Positions 42,034 to 52,114 of a stretch of DNA of 64,000 bases are shown here, piece after piece (positions within the stretch are counted from its first letter, which is position 1; every line of letters starts with the position of its first letter). The notes below the pieces were generated by a model that worked only from the letters and a program-made list of their open reading frames with translations, ran no database searches and was not told where the DNA came from. The DNA comes from Rothia nasimurium (lineage in GTDB: Bacteria; Actinomycetota; Actinomycetes; Actinomycetales; Micrococcaceae), in assembly GCF_928391935.1 (NCBI RefSeq), contig NZ_CAKMTD010000001.1, positions 124,001 to 188,000 on the forward strand, read 5' to 3'. A program made the position numbers and the translations under genes.

Positions 42034-44673
42034 ATGGCTGAAATCAATCAGGGCACAGACACGCCCGCAGAAAACACCGTAGACATTACCGTCCCCGCGA
42101 AGCCCGGCCTTGAAGGCCTCGAAAAGAAGTTCACCGAGAACTGGGCCGCCAACAAGACCTACGCATTCGACCCCAACACCACCCGCGAGCAGGTCTACTC
42201 CATCGACACCCCGCCGCCCACCGCGTCCGGCTCCCTGCACGTCGGTCACATGTTCTCCTACACCCAGACCGACGTCATCGCCCGCTACCAGCGCATGAAG
42301 GGCAAGAACGTCTTCTACCCCCTGGGCTGGGACGACAACGGCCTGCCCACCGAACGCCGCGTGCAGAACTACTACGGCGTACTCTGCGACCCCGCAATCC
42401 CCTACGACCCCGATTTCAAGGCTCCCGAAAAGCCCGCCAAGAACCAGCGCGACTGGCCCCGTATCTCCCGTCAGAACTTCATCGAACTGTGTGAAATCCT
42501 GGCGGTAGAAGACGAAAAGGTCTTTGAGGAGCTCTTCACCACCCTGGGTCTGTCCGTTGACTGGTCACATACCTACCGCACCATCGACGCCCACTCCCGC
42601 AAGGTCTCCCAGCTGGCCTTCCTCAACGATCTGGCGAGCGGCGATGCCTACATGGCAGAGGCCCCCACCATGTGGGACGTCACCTTCCGCACTGCGGTAG
42701 CCCAGGCAGAACTGGAAGATAAGGAACGCCCCGGCGCCTACCACCGTATCTCCTTCCACCGGGAAAACGGCGAGAAGGTCTGGATCGAGACCACCCGCCC
42801 CGAGCTCCTGCCCTCCTGTGTCGCCCTGGTAGCCCACCCCGACGACGAGCGCTACAAGCCCCTCTTCGGCACCAAGGTCACCTCTCCCCTCTTCGGTGTA
42901 GAGGTCGAAATCAAGGCCCACACCCTGGCCCAGCCCGACAAGGGTGCCGGCATCGCCATGATCTGCACCTTCGGCGACACCACCGACGTCACCTGGTGGC
43001 GCGAACTCCAGCTGCCCACCCGCGCCCTCATCGGCCGCGACGGCCGCTTCGCCACCGACACCCCCGAGTGGATTACCTCCCCCGAGGGCCGCGAACGCTA
43101 CGAGCGCATGGCAGGGGCTACCGTCTTCACCGCTCAGAAGACCGTCGTTGAAATGCTGGTCGAAGCCGGTGAAATGGACGGCGATCCCAAGCCCATCACC
43201 CACCCGGTCAAGTTCTACGAGAAGGGCGACAAGCCCCTCGAAATTGTGGCCTCCCGCCAGTGGTACATCCGAAACGGTGGCCGTGACGCTGACCGCCGCG
43301 ACGCCCTGATTGAGCGCGGCCGCGAGATCACCTGGCACCCTGCCTTCATGCGCTCCCGCTACGAAAACTGGGTTGAGGGCCTGAACGGCGACTGGCTCAT
43401 TTCCCGCCAGCGCTTCTTCGGCGTACCCTTCCCCATCTGGTACAAGCTCGACGCCGACGGTGAACCCAACTACGAGCAGCCCATTATCCCCAGTGAAGAC
43501 ATGCTCCCTGTGGACCCGGCCTCAGAACCCGCCCCCGGCTACACTGAGGACCAGCGTGGCGTGCCTGGCGGCTTCATCGCCGACCCCGACGTCCTCGACA
43601 CCTGGGCTACCTCCTCCCTGACCCCCCAAATCGCTACCGGTTGGGGTGTGGACGAGAACCTGCACAAGGTCACCTTCCCCATGGACCTGCGTCCCCAGGG
43701 CCACGACATCATCCGCACCTGGCTCTTCTCCACCGTGGTACGCTCCAACTCCCTGGAGAACTCCGTGCCCTGGACCGACACTGCCCTCTCCGGCTGGATT
43801 CTGGACCCGGACCGCAAGAAGATGTCCAAGTCTAAGGGCAACGTAGTCGTCCCCAACGAGGTGCTTGAAAAGTACGGTTCGGACGCCGTGCGCTACTGGG
43901 CAGCCAGCGCCAAGCTGGGTGCCGATACCGCCTACGACGAGGCCCAGATGAAGATTGGCCGTCGCCTGGCTATCAAGCTGCTGAACGCCTCCAAGTTCGT
44001 GCTCGGCCTGGGTGCGACTTCAGCCTCCGTCGTGACCACCGCCGAGCAGGCAAGCGTCCTGACCAACGAGCTGGACCGCTCCCTGCTGGCCCGCCTGGCC
44101 GCCCTGGTTGAAGAAGCCACCACCGCCTTTGAGAACTACGAGTACGCCCGTGCCCTGCAGATCTCAGAGACCTTCTTCTGGCACTTCACCGACGACTTCG
44201 TCGAACTCATCAAGGACCGCGCCTACGGTAACGTCGGCGACGTCGAACAGGCCTCCGTCCTGGCAGCCCTGGCCACCACCCTGGACGCCCTGCTGCGCCT
44301 CTTCGCCCCCTTCCTGCCCTTCGTCACCGACGAAATCTGGTCATGGTGGCGAGCAGGCTCCGTGCACCGCGCCTCCTGGCCCACCGCCGAGGGCTATGCT
44401 GCCCTGGCAGCCCAGGCCGACGCAGAGGTCCTACCCACCGTGGCAGCCGCCCTGGGTGGCCTACGCAAGGCAAAGTCAGAAGCCCAGGTCAAGCAGCGCA
44501 CCGAGGTTGAAACCGCAACCATCACCGGCTCCGCCGCAGATATCGCCCGTATTCGCGGCGGTCTCGGCGACCTCAAGGCAGCAGGTAACGCCCGCGACAT
44601 CACCCTCACCGAGGGCGAAGGCGAACTCACTGTTTCTGACGTTGTCCTCGTAACCGAAGAAAACGCAGAATAG
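42034..44673 (+). CDS. valS: valyl-tRNA synthetase
   Basis: ValRS charges tRNA-Val and edits threonine. The 879-residue protein carries SGSLHVGHMFSYTQTDVIAR with HVGH at about residue 69, GWDDNGLPTERRVQNYYG, an editing domain with WIETTRPELLPSC, DVLDTWATSSLTPQ and KMSKSKGNVV at about residue 596. It ends soon after the anticodon domain with TVSDVVLVTEE and lacks the C-terminal coiled-coil arm of the E. coli type. The ATG at 42034 was chosen; ATG 42025 and GTG 41992 are in frame. Confidence 0.94.
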   Translation: MAEINQGTDTPAENTVDITVPAKPGLEGLEKKFTENWAANKTYAFDPNTTREQVYSIDTPPPTASGSLHVGHMFSYTQTDVIARYQRMKGKNVFYPLGWDDNGLPTERRVQNYYGVLCDPAIPYDPDFKAPEKPAKNQRDWPRISRQNFIELCEILAVEDEKVFEELFTTLGLSVDWSHTYRTIDAHSRKVSQLAFLNDLASGDAYMAEAPTMWDVTFRTAVAQAELEDKERPGAYHRISFHRENGEKVWIETTRPELLPSCVALVAHPDDERYKPLFGTKVTSPLFGVEVEIKAHTLAQPDKGAGIAMICTFGDTTDVTWWRELQLPTRALIGRDGRFATDTPEWITSPEGRERYERMAGATVFTAQKTVVEMLVEAGEMDGDPKPITHPVKFYEKGDKPLEIVASRQWYIRNGGRDADRRDALIERGREITWHPAFMRSRYENWVEGLNGDWLISRQRFFGVPFPIWYKLDADGEPNYEQPIIPSEDMLPVDPASEPAPGYTEDQRGVPGGFIADPDVLDTWATSSLTPQIATGWGVDENLHKVTFPMDLRPQGHDIIRTWLFSTVVRSNSLENSVPWTDTALSGWILDPDRKKMSKSKGNVVVPNEVLEKYGSDAVRYWAASAKLGADTAYDEAQMKIGRRLAIKLLNASKFVLGLGATSASVVTTAEQASVLTNELDRSLLARLAALVEEATTAFENYEYARALQISETFFWHFTDDFVELIKDRAYGNVGDVEQASVLAALATTLDALLRLFAPFLPFVTDEIWSWWRAGSVHRASWPTAEGYAALAAQADAEVLPTVAAALGGLRKAKSEAQVKQRTEVETATITGSAADIARIRGGLGDLKAAGNARDITLTEGEGELTVSDVVLVTEENAE

Positions 44674-44715
44674 TACTAGAAAAGCCGCACAACAATAGGT
44701 TGTAGAGCACATCAA

Positions 44716-44749
44716 AACTGGCCACTGGGTACAACCCCAGTGGCCAGTT
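44716..44749 (+). terminator. valS terminator
   Basis: AACTGGCCACTGGG at 44716-44729 pairs with CCCAGTGGCCAGTT at 44736-44749 around 6 bases, 42 bases after the valS stop codon. No T-run follows on the plus strand. Confidence 0.7.
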
Positions 44750-44822
44750 CTAGGTAGAATAAAAAAAAGAATTGTTGCGGTTCACCTTCCGCTTCGACAC
44801 TCCACCACAGTAGAGGCTTACT

Positions 44823-45395
44823 ATGAAAAATTTGAAGACCAGCAGCACTCGTGTCGCTGCACTGGCCCTGGTAGCCGTTGCCGCCCTGTCAGCTTGCGGC
44901 AATAACGCCACCACTGACCAGGCCGCAGAATCAACTCCCGCCCCCACCTGGGCTGGCGCTACTGCCCCTGCAGACGTCCAGCTTGATGATTTCCGTGACT
45001 ACGAGAAGGTTGAGGACGTCGAAAAGGCTGTAGCTGACCTTAAAGATACGGACATCATCAACTACTACAACGTTATGTGTGCAGGCCATGTCCTTCCCAC
45101 CAAGGATGAAATCCTGAACTTTACTGTCCGCGCTGACTTCACCACCGACGTCAAGGCCGCCTACAACTTCGTCAACGACGCCCCCGACATCGTCCGTCAG
45201 ATTAGCGATCGCAACCTAGAACTGCGCCAGTCAACTGACGCTAACCGTCCTTCAACCACCACTGATTCCCGTTGCCTGGATTCAGCTATCATCAAGAAGG
45301 CTAAGGCCGCTCAGGAAAAGCGAAGTGCAGCTACCTCAGCACCCGCATCTGAGAAGGCAACTGACAAGGCAACTGCTGAGTCAACTAAGAAGTAA
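44823..45395 (+). CDS. predicted lipoprotein of unknown function
   Basis: The 190-residue protein starts with a lysine-rich n-region, a hydrophobic helix and the lipobox LSAC (Cys25). The mature part is charged, with YYNVMCAGHVLPTKDEI in the middle and two more cysteines (in MCAGH and SRCLDS) that might pair. The C-terminus is an Ala/Lys/Thr/Ser-rich tail (KATDKATAES). I recognise no family. Its codon use matches highly expressed genes of the window. Confidence 0.78.
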   Translation: MKNLKTSSTRVAALALVAVAALSACGNNATTDQAAESTPAPTWAGATAPADVQLDDFRDYEKVEDVEKAVADLKDTDIINYYNVMCAGHVLPTKDEILNFTVRADFTTDVKAAYNFVNDAPDIVRQISDRNLELRQSTDANRPSTTTDSRCLDSAIIKKAKAAQEKRSAATSAPASEKATDKATAESTKK

Positions 45396-45419
45396 TTCTT
45401 TTTACTGTGTGCATACAAG

Positions 45420-45456
45420 AAGGGGCCCCGGTGATGACCGGGGCCCCTTGGTTTTT
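45420..45456 (+). terminator. intrinsic terminator after lipoprotein gene
   Basis: AAGGGGCCCCGG at 45420-45431 pairs with CCGGGGCCCCTT at 45438-45449 around 6 bases and is followed by GGTTTTT. Confidence 0.88.
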
Positions 45457-45466
45457 CTGTGATCGC

Positions 45467-46096
45467 TTATGCCTTGTCGATGTTGAAGATGGGCCCGACG
45501 GTGCGAGGCCGCTTAATTTCATAGAAGCCGGGGTAGGAGGCAAGGGCCACAGCACCGTCAAAGACCTTAGCTGCTTCTTCGCCGGTCGGGGCAGGTGACA
45601 TGACGGGGCCAAAGAAGGTGACACCGTTAATGCTCATCAGGGGCACACCGATATCGTCACCGCCGGCTGAGTCCAGGCCGTCGCGGGTAGAGGCCCGCAT
45701 GGGTTCGTCGAACTCTTCGGTAAAGGCCACCTGGGCCAGTTCGGCGGGCAGGCCGGTTGCTGCCAGGGCCGCTTCGATTGCTTTCTCGAAGTAGGTGCCT
45801 TCCTTGTTCTTCCGGTGGTGGATTTCCTCGCCCAGGGCGGTGTAAAGTTCGTCGAGTTTTTCCTGCCCATACTTCTCTGCCACAGCAGTTGCTACACGGG
45901 CCGGGCCCCAGGTGTTGTCGATGTGCTTGCGGTAGCCGGGGTCAAGATCCCGTCCCTCGTTCAGGACGGCCAGGGAGAAGGGGTGCCAGGTTACCTCAAC
46001 ATCGCGGAGGGTCTCGACCTCCTTGATCCAGCGGGAGGTCATCCAGCACCAGGGGCAGGTGGGGTCAAACCAAAAATCAACAGTATTGTCAGCCAC
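45467..46096 (-). CDS. DsbA-family oxidoreductase, mycothiol nitroreductase-like
   Basis: The 209-residue cytosolic protein opens [18 protein letters not shown], with a CPWC redox site in a thioredoxin-like fold and no signal peptide. The further pattern ([36 protein letters not shown] with a cis-Pro region, and C-terminal [12 protein letters not shown]) matches the mycobacterial Rv2466c mycothiol-dependent nitroreductase type. It may reduce nitro compounds or protein disulfides with mycothiol. It is separated from clpX by a terminator. Confidence 0.85.
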   Translation of the reverse strand: MADNTVDFWFDPTCPWCWMTSRWIKEVETLRDVEVTWHPFSLAVLNEGRDLDPGYRKHIDNTWGPARVATAVAEKYGQEKLDELYTALGEEIHHRKNKEGTYFEKAIEAALAATGLPAELAQVAFTEEFDEPMRASTRDGLDSAGGDDIGVPLMSINGVTFFGPVMSPAPTGEEAAKVFDGAVALASYPGFYEIKRPRTVGPIFNIDKA

Positions 46097-46130
46097 GGGG
46101 GCGTCCTTTCATTCGAGGGTAAAAGTGAAG

Positions 46131-46168
46131 AACCCGCTACCGGCTGTTTTGTTGCCGGTAGCGGGGTT
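46131..46168 (-). terminator. clpX terminator
   Basis: AACCCGCTACCGGC at 46131-46144 pairs with GCCGGTAGCGGGGTT at 46154-46168 around 9 bases, just downstream of the clpX stop codon and upstream of the DsbA-like gene. Confidence 0.75.
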
Positions 46169-46174
46169 GATTGC

Positions 46175-47461
46175 TTAGGCCGATTTTTTCTCGGGCGTTT
46201 CCAGCACTAGGATTGGTTCCTTCTCCCCCGCCACGACGGCCCGGTCGATAATGACGGAAGTGACATCGCTCCGGCTGGGCACATCAAACATCACCGGCTG
46301 CAGAATTGATTCCATGATGGAGCGGAGCCCTCGGGCGCCGGTATCTCGTTCAACGGCCTGGCGGGCAATAGCTGAAATCGCCTCGTCCTCAAAAATGAGG
46401 TCTACCCCGTCGAGGGCAAACATACGCTTATACTGTTTGACCAGGGCGTTCTTGGGTTCGGTGAGGATTCGCTTGAGGTCGGGTTCGGTCAGCTTACCCA
46501 GGGTTGCCAGCACCGGCAGGCGACCTATGAACTCGGGAATCAGGCCGAACTTGAGCAGGTCCTCAGGCATGAGCTTGGTGAGGATGTCGTCGTCCTTGGC
46601 CGCCTGGTCGATAGAGGCCCCAAAGCCGATCCCCTTGCGTCCTACCCGGCCCCCCACAATCTCTTCGATACCGGCAAAGGCGCCAGCCACGATGAAGAGG
46701 ATGTTGGCGGTATTGATCTTGAGGAACTCCTGCTGGGGGTGCTTGCGTCCGCCCTGCGGGGGTACGGAGGCTTCGGTTCCCTCTAGGATTTTGAGCAGGG
46801 CCTGCTGGACGCCCTCGCCCGAGACATCCCGGGTGATGGAGGGGTTATCTGCCTTGCGGGAGATCTTGTCGATTTCGTCGATATAGATGATTCCGCGCTG
46901 GGCTTTTTCGATATCGCCGTCAGCGGCCTGGATGAGTTTGAGCAGGATGTTCTCGACGTCCTCCCCCACATATCCGGCCTCGGTCAGGCTAGTGGCGTCG
47001 GCGACGGCAAAGGGGACGTTGAGTTTCTTGGCTAGGGTTTGAGCCAGGTAGGTTTTTCCGGAGCCGGTGGGACCAACCAGGAGGATGTTGGACTTGGCAA
47101 TATCGACGTCCTCCCCCTCAGTGGCCAGGAGCTCCTTGGCTTCCATGGCGGGGTTGTCCTGGGCTCGGATTCGCTTGTAGTGGTTATAGACCGCAACGGA
47201 AAGGGCGCGTTTGGCGGCCTCCTGCCCGATGACGTATTCCTGTAGGTGGTCAAAAATCTCGCGGGGGGTAGGTAGTCTATCTTCGACCACTAGTTCTTTG
47301 ACATCTGCGAGTTCTTCTTCGAGGATTTCGTTGCAGAGCTCTACGCATTCGTCGCAGATGTAAATGTTGATGGGGCCGGCAATGAGTTTTCGAACCTGCC
47401 GCTGGTTCTTCCCGCAAAATGAGCATTTGGGAAGAGTGGTGCTATCGCCTAGGCGAGCCAT
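46175..47461 (-). CDS. clpX: ATP-dependent Clp protease ATPase subunit ClpX
   Basis: ClpX is a hexameric AAA+ unfoldase feeding substrates into ClpP. The 428-residue protein has the N-terminal zinc-binding domain ([11 protein letters not shown] ... CDECVELC), Walker [16 protein letters not shown], Walker [13 protein letters not shown], the RKGIGFG loop and the sensor [11 protein letters not shown] near the C-terminus. Length and motifs are standard. It lies downstream of clpP2 by about 200 bp, with a terminator between. Confidence 0.96.
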   Translation of the reverse strand: MARLGDSTTLPKCSFCGKNQRQVRKLIAGPINIYICDECVELCNEILEEELADVKELVVEDRLPTPREIFDHLQEYVIGQEAAKRALSVAVYNHYKRIRAQDNPAMEAKELLATEGEDVDIAKSNILLVGPTGSGKTYLAQTLAKKLNVPFAVADATSLTEAGYVGEDVENILLKLIQAADGDIEKAQRGIIYIDEIDKISRKADNPSITRDVSGEGVQQALLKILEGTEASVPPQGGRKHPQQEFLKINTANILFIVAGAFAGIEEIVGGRVGRKGIGFGASIDQAAKDDDILTKLMPEDLLKFGLIPEFIGRLPVLATLGKLTEPDLKRILTEPKNALVKQYKRMFALDGVDLIFEDEAISAIARQAVERDTGARGLRSIMESILQPVMFDVPSRSDVTSVIIDRAVVAGEKEPILVLETPEKKSA

Positions 47462-47591
47462 AGACCTTACCTTTCCTTGGGGTTCCTCGTACTAATCTAC
47501 CGTGAATTTCTGGTTGTGCCCAAGATATGACGGGCGGCTGCCCCTGCATGGCTTTATGACCTCGTATGACGGGCGGCGGTGGGGACGCCAA

Positions 47592-47636
47592 GGCCCCACC
47601 AGGTGCTGTACCGGCTGGCGGTACTGCGGTGGGGCC
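47592..47636 (-). terminator. terminator downstream of clpP2
   Basis: GGCCCCACC (47592-47600) pairs with GGTGGGGCC (47628-47636), with an inner hairpin GTACCG/CGGTAC. It separates clpP2 from clpX. Confidence 0.6.
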
Positions 47637-47666
47637 GGGCGTTGAGGTTGGACTAGGTGCTGGGCC

Positions 47667-48344
47667 TTAGTCGTGCTTCTCGGCGGTGTTGAAGGCGGGC
47701 TTTACGGCCTTGCGGGATTCAAGTACCTGGTCAACGATGCCGTATTCGAGGGCGGCCTTGGCAGTGAGGATGTTATCGCGCTCGATGGACTTATCGACCT
47801 CTTCAAAGGTCTTGCCGGAGTGCAGAGCCAGGGTCTGGGCAGTCCATTCGCGCATGCGCATCACTTCGTTGGCGTGGATCTCGATGTCAGAAGCCTGGCC
47901 GCCCTGCTGGCCCGAGAGGGCGGGCTGGTGAATCAGCACGCGGGCGTTGGGAAGGGCAAGGCGCTTACCGGGGGTACCGGCTGCAAGCAGGACGGCGGCG
48001 GCTGAGGCGGCCTGGCCCAGGCAGACGGTCTGAATTTCGGGGCGGATGTACTGCATGGTGTCGTAGATTGCAGTCATTGCGGTGAAGGAGCCGCCGGGTG
48101 AGTTGATGTAGAGGGTGATGTCGCGGTCTGGGTCCTGGGATTCGAGTACCAGTAGCTGGGCCATGATGTCATCGGCGGAGGCGTCATCGACCTGAACGCC
48201 CAGGAAGATGATGCGGTCTTCAAAGAGCTTGGCGTAGGGGTCCTGGCGCTTGTAGCCGTAGGGGGTGCGCTCTTCGAAGTTGGGGAGCACGTAGCGGCTG
48301 GTGGGCATACCGGCAGGTGCGGTAGATGAAGGAAGGTGAATCAT
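47667..48344 (-). CDS. clpP2: ATP-dependent Clp protease proteolytic subunit 2
   Basis: The 225-residue serine peptidase has [14 protein letters not shown] with the catalytic Ser, [11 protein letters not shown] with the catalytic His and the [21 protein letters not shown] oxyanion segment just before. The N-terminus is extended as in actinobacterial ClpP2, which pairs with ClpP1 in a mixed tetradecamer. AGGAG lies before the ATG at 48344. It follows clpP1 by 30 bases, so both are on one mRNA. Confidence 0.95.
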   Translation of the reverse strand: MIHLPSSTAPAGMPTSRYVLPNFEERTPYGYKRQDPYAKLFEDRIIFLGVQVDDASADDIMAQLLVLESQDPDRDITLYINSPGGSFTAMTAIYDTMQYIRPEIQTVCLGQAASAAAVLLAAGTPGKRLALPNARVLIHQPALSGQQGGQASDIEIHANEVMRMREWTAQTLALHSGKTFEEVDKSIERDNILTAKAALEYGIVDQVLESRKAVKPAFNTAEKHD

Positions 48345-48374
48345 TCGTTTCTCCTGGAAAAGTTCTGTGCCGGT

Positions 48375-48998
48375 TTACTTATCGGTGGCGCTGGTGGCCG
48401 GGCCGATCTTGTCGAGAATCTTGTCGAAGAAGCCGTAGGCCAGGCCTTCTTCGGCGGTGAACCAGTTGTCGCGGTCGTTATCGCGCAGGATGGTTTCAAC
48501 GGTCTGGCCGGTGCGCTCAGCGGTGATTTCACTCAGGCGCTTCTTCATGTCGAGAATCAGCTGGGCCTGGGTGCGGATGTCGGAGGCGGTGCCACCGATA
48601 CCTCCGGAAGGCTGGTGCATGAGGATGCGGGCGTTGGGGGTGGCGTAGCGCTTGCCGGGGGCACCTGCGGTGAGCAGGAACTGGCCCATGGAGGCTGCCA
48701 TGCCGGTGACAACGGTGACAACGTCGTTGGGGATCAACTGCATGGTGTCGTAGATAGCCATGCCCGCGGTGACGGAGCCACCGGGTGAGTTGATGTAGAG
48801 GTAGATATCTGCCTCGGGGTCTTCAGCTGAGAGCAGGAGCAGCTGGGAGCAGATGCGGTTGGCGTTGGAGTCGCGGACTTCAGAGCCAAGCCAGATGATG
48901 CGTTCCTTGAGCAGGCGGTTGTAGACGTAGTCGTCCTGGCTTCCCATGGGGGTTTCCATGGCAGGTGCCTGGTGAGCTTCCGGAAGGGTGAAGGACAT
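48375..48998 (-). CDS. clpP1: ATP-dependent Clp protease proteolytic subunit 1
   Basis: The 207-residue protein has [14 protein letters not shown] (catalytic Ser), [14 protein letters not shown] (catalytic His) and [21 protein letters not shown]. The ATG at 48998 with AAGGAG seven bases upstream is clearly the start, although the frame is open to 49040. It forms an operon with clpP2. A ClgR-like box lies about 110 bp upstream. Confidence 0.95.
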   Translation of the reverse strand: MSFTLPEAHQAPAMETPMGSQDDYVYNRLLKERIIWLGSEVRDSNANRICSQLLLLSAEDPEADIYLYINSPGGSVTAGMAIYDTMQLIPNDVVTVVTGMAASMGQFLLTAGAPGKRYATPNARILMHQPSGGIGGTASDIRTQAQLILDMKKRLSEITAERTGQTVETILRDNDRDNWFTAEEGLAYGFFDKILDKIGPATSATDK

Positions 48999-49101
48999 GT
49001 ATCCGCTCCTTATATCGGGGAGGCGCCGGTGGGGCGCCAAAAATTTACTTGATATTTAGGTTATCTCTTGAACCACCTCCCCCAGCTCCAAAATGCTATG
49101 A

Positions 49102-49119
49102 GTTCGCTGTTGGCATGTC
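49102..49119 (-). promoter_or_regulatory. candidate ClgR box upstream of clpP1
   Basis: On the minus strand the 18 bases from 49119 to 49102 contain TGCCAACAGCGAAC. They match 12 of 14 specified positions of the corynebacterial ClgR consensus WNNWCGCYNANRGCGWWS as I remember it. ClgR activates clp genes in actinobacteria. The consensus is recalled and binding is inferred. Confidence 0.35.
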
Positions 49120-49149
49120 AGTTGTGTAGGCCCTACCTACTCCATGCAC

Positions 49150-49205
49150 AAGCTGCCAGGCCGGCGTCCTAACCATACAGGGTGAGGACGCCGGCCCGGC
49201 AGCTT
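49150..49205 (-). terminator. terminator of the siderophore ABC operon
   Basis: A 21-bp stem (49150-49170 with 49185-49205) with one mismatch and a 14-base loop lies 30 bases after the ATPase stop codon. It lacks a T-run and also separates this operon from clpP1. Confidence 0.65.
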
Positions 49206-49234
49206 AGCTACTTCCACCCGCTTGAGGAGGGCAG

Positions 49235-49990
49235 TTAGTGGTAGCAGGCGATTGGTCCATTGGGACCCTGGATGACCTGGACTGGGGTGTTGAATATTTC
49301 TGTCAGAAGGTCATCTTTCATGATGTCTTCCACTGTGCCGAAACGGGCAAGTTTGCCGTCCTTAATGGCGCAGATGTAGTCGGCATAGCGGGCAGCGAAG
49401 TTGATGTCATGGAGGACGACGATGATGGTGCGTCCCAGGGCCCGGGCAGCGTTGTGTAGATGCTGCATCATCTGGACGGAGTGAGAGATGTCGAGGTTAT
49501 TGAGGGGCTCGTCCAGAAGGACATAGTCGGTCTCCTGGCAGAGCACCATGGCCACGTAGGCTCGCTGACGCTGGCCACCGGAGAGTTCATCCAGGTATCG
49601 GTTCTCTAAGTCGGTGAGGTTGAGAAAGTCGATATAGCGGCTAATAATCTCTTCATCTGCGGTGGTGAGTCGGCCACCGGTGTAGGGGAAGCGACCAAAT
49701 CCAACCAGTTGGCGAACCGTTAGCTTCGTGACGAAATGGTTTTCCTGGCGGAGGATCGAAATGACCTTGGCGAGGTCTTTAGATTTTGAGGTGGCCACAT
49801 TCATCTCACCGACGGTAATGGTTCCGGTGTCGATATCGAGCAGGCGACCAATCATGGTGAGGAGCGTTGATTTTCCTGCACCGTTAGGGCCGACGAGGGC
49901 GGTAATACCACCGGCAGGTAATTCTAGATCGACCGGGCCGATATTAGTTTCGCCGGAGTAGCTTTTTGCTACCTGTTGCAGGGTAATCAC
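49235..49990 (-). CDS. iron-siderophore ABC transporter ATPase
   Basis: The 251-residue ATPase of the FecE type carries Walker A LVGPNGAGKSTLL, the signature LSGGQRQRAYVAMVL, Walker B YVLLDEPLNNLD and the switch His in IVVLHDINFAARY. It energises uptake of ferric siderophores through the two permeases encoded just upstream. It overlaps the preceding permease gene by 4 bases, so the subunits are co-translated. Confidence 0.94.
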   Translation of the reverse strand: MITLQQVAKSYSGETNIGPVDLELPAGGITALVGPNGAGKSTLLTMIGRLLDIDTGTITVGEMNVATSKSKDLAKVISILRQENHFVTKLTVRQLVGFGRFPYTGGRLTTADEEIISRYIDFLNLTDLENRYLDELSGGQRQRAYVAMVLCQETDYVLLDEPLNNLDISHSVQMMQHLHNAARALGRTIIVVLHDINFAARYADYICAIKDGKLARFGTVEDIMKDDLLTEIFNTPVQVIQGPNGPIACYH

Positions 49991-51066
49991 AGTTTGCCCT
50001 TTCGAAGAATGACGATGAGGAAGGTAAGACCGCCCACTAGCTCAATGATGATACCAACGACGCCTTGGGCCGAGAAGATATGGTTCATGATGAAGTATGA
50101 GGCAGCAAGAATGGTGAAGCTGAGGACCATGGACATGGGGAAGAGGAAGCGGTGGTCGTAGGTGTCAGCAAACTGGTAGGTCAAGGTTGCCACCAGAAAT
50201 CCAAGGAAGGTCAGAGGACCAACCAGGGCGGTAGAGACCGCCATCATGACGGCAACGACGACCAGAACGATAATGGATTCACGCCGATGGTTGATTCCCA
50301 GGTTGGTTGCAGCTTGTGGGCCCAGGGAAAGGGCGTTGAGGGTTCGGGCCTTGGCAAAGAAGACGAGGACGCCCACGGCCACCAGTGGTAGGGCTATCGG
50401 GTAGTACTCCGGATCAGCGTTGTTCACTGAGGCGAAGAGACGGGCAGTGAGGATGTCGAATTCGCTGGGGGTCAGCATTCGTTGCATGAAGGTTGAGACA
50501 GACCCTAGTCCCCCACCGAGAACGACACCTACCAGGAGCATGACGTGCATGTTTGCCCGGCGTCCCGTCAGCAACCAGGTGTAGAGCAAGAGGGACAGGG
50601 CGACCATCATGACGAGCTGGAAGACGAAGGTATCGAGTGTACGAGCTGCGATGAGACCGGCTGCACCAGAAAAATAAATCGTCGCCGTGTGAATGGCTGC
50701 GTACAAGGCCTGGAACCCCAGGATTCCGGGGGTGATGATTCTGTTGTTGGTAACGGTCTGGAAGGCAACCGTCGCAATGGACTGGCAGATAGCTGCAACT
50801 ATCATTGCGATTACCGCGTTTGATCGACGTTCGGCGACGAGCCACCATTTTTCTGTTCCGGTTTCAAAAGGGTTACCGTATGCGAGCAGGCCGAAGGTCG
50901 CCAGGGCTGCGGTACAGGATAGGGCGGCCAGGACGAGCCAGTAGGTGCGGGCTGCTTTCTGGGTGCTGAAGGAGCCAACACCTCGTTGCGCCCGGTCGGC
51001 TACTGGCTGCTTGGGCGAGGATGCTGGCACCCCATCGGGGGCGGTTTGTCGAGCAGGCTTAAGCAC
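49987..51066 (-). CDS. iron-siderophore ABC transporter permease (FecCD)
   Basis: The 359-residue protein has about nine membrane helices and the FecCD pattern: TNNRIITPGILGFQALYAAI (the conserved NP/TPxxLG region near residue 110), LLTGRRANMHVMLLVGVVLG and, near the C-terminus, GPLTFLGFLVATLTYQF. It forms the channel with the neighbouring permease. Its first 40 residues are hydrophilic. It overlaps the upstream permease gene by 8 bases and the ATPase gene by 4. Confidence 0.9.
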   Translation of the reverse strand: MLKPARQTAPDGVPASSPKQPVADRAQRGVGSFSTQKAARTYWLVLAALSCTAALATFGLLAYGNPFETGTEKWWLVAERRSNAVIAMIVAAICQSIATVAFQTVTNNRIITPGILGFQALYAAIHTATIYFSGAAGLIAARTLDTFVFQLVMMVALSLLLYTWLLTGRRANMHVMLLVGVVLGGGLGSVSTFMQRMLTPSEFDILTARLFASVNNADPEYYPIALPLVAVGVLVFFAKARTLNALSLGPQAATNLGINHRRESIIVLVVVAVMMAVSTALVGPLTFLGFLVATLTYQFADTYDHRFLFPMSMVLSFTILAASYFIMNHIFSAQGVVGIIIELVGGLTFLIVILRKGKL

Positions 51067-52105
51067 GGGGCCGTCCCTTCAGAATCAGGCCGATAAAGAC
51101 GATGGCACCTACGATACCCAAAATAACGGACACCGGGATTTCAAAGGGGGCAATGATGAGTCGGCCAATGAGATCGCAGACGGTCACGACGGCAATACCT
51201 GCCAGGGCGACCCAGGGCAGGTTAGAGCGCAGGTCATCGCCACGGAACATACTGACCATGTTAGGCACAATCAAACCGATAAAGGGTAGAGCGCCGACCA
51301 CGACAGTGACAACACCTGTAGAGATAGCAATGAGAGCTGTTCCAATAAAAACGATCTGAGCGTAGTTGAGGCCGACGTTGGTGGCGAAGTCCTGGCCAAG
51401 CCCTGCAACTGTCAGGCGGTCAGCGTACCAAAAGACCACAGCAACAACCGCAAGGACAATCCATAGGACCTCGTACTGTCCCTTAATGACGGACGTGAAG
51501 CTTCCTGCGAACCACACCCCAAGGTTCTGTAAAAGGTTAGTTTGTAGGGCAAAGAAGGTGGTAAATGCGGACACAACGGCGCCCAGCATCATTCCAACCA
51601 AGGGAACAATCAGGCTTGAGCGTAGGGACACCTTACGCAGGAACAGGAAGAACACCATACTGCCACCAAAGGCAAATAGTATTGCTGCTGCCATCTGTTG
51701 CAGGAGTGTTGCCGCTGGGAAAAAGTAAAGCATAAAGAGCAGGCCCAGGCTGGCCCACTCCGTCGTGCCAGTGGTGGTAGGCTCAACAAATTTGTTTTGG
51801 GTCAGCATCTGCATCACTAGCCCACACATAGCCATAGCCGCGCCAGCTAGGACGAGGGCAATGGTGCGGGGAATACGGGTGATAGCAAACATCTCTGCGC
51901 CGTCTGTCTGCCCGAAGATATCGTAAGCGCCCGTGAAGAGAGAGGCTGCCAGTAGTAGCAGGACCCCGAGCAGGCTCAGGAGAAATTTTCCGGTCAGAAG
52001 GGGGCTACGGGTTCGTACAGGGTAGAAGGACAAGTACCGCTTTTGGGTAGCGCAATGGGGGTCATTGTCCTGGGCAGGATTGTGTGTCTGAGGTGATGTC
52101 GTCAT
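51059..52105 (-). CDS. iron-siderophore ABC transporter permease (FecCD)
   Basis: The 348-residue protein has the FecCD layout: RIPRTIALVLAGAAMAMCGLVMQMLTQ-type segment near the N-terminus (in two parts: RIPRTIALVLAGAAMA and CGLVMQMLTQNKFVEP), and GALPFIGLIVPNMV near the C-terminus, the conserved GxIxFIGLIVPH-like motif. The ATG at 52105, with GAGG upstream, is preferred to an in-frame start at 52129. It is the first permease of the operon and lies 68 bases after the binding-protein gene, across a stable hairpin. Confidence 0.92.
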   Translation of the reverse strand: MTTSPQTHNPAQDNDPHCATQKRYLSFYPVRTRSPLLTGKFLLSLLGVLLLLAASLFTGAYDIFGQTDGAEMFAITRIPRTIALVLAGAAMAMCGLVMQMLTQNKFVEPTTTGTTEWASLGLLFMLYFFPAATLLQQMAAAILFAFGGSMVFFLFLRKVSLRSSLIVPLVGMMLGAVVSAFTTFFALQTNLLQNLGVWFAGSFTSVIKGQYEVLWIVLAVVAVVFWYADRLTVAGLGQDFATNVGLNYAQIVFIGTALIAISTGVVTVVVGALPFIGLIVPNMVSMFRGDDLRSNLPWVALAGIAVVTVCDLIGRLIIAPFEIPVSVILGIVGAIVFIGLILKGRPRA

Positions 52106-52114
52106 ATAGGCCTC

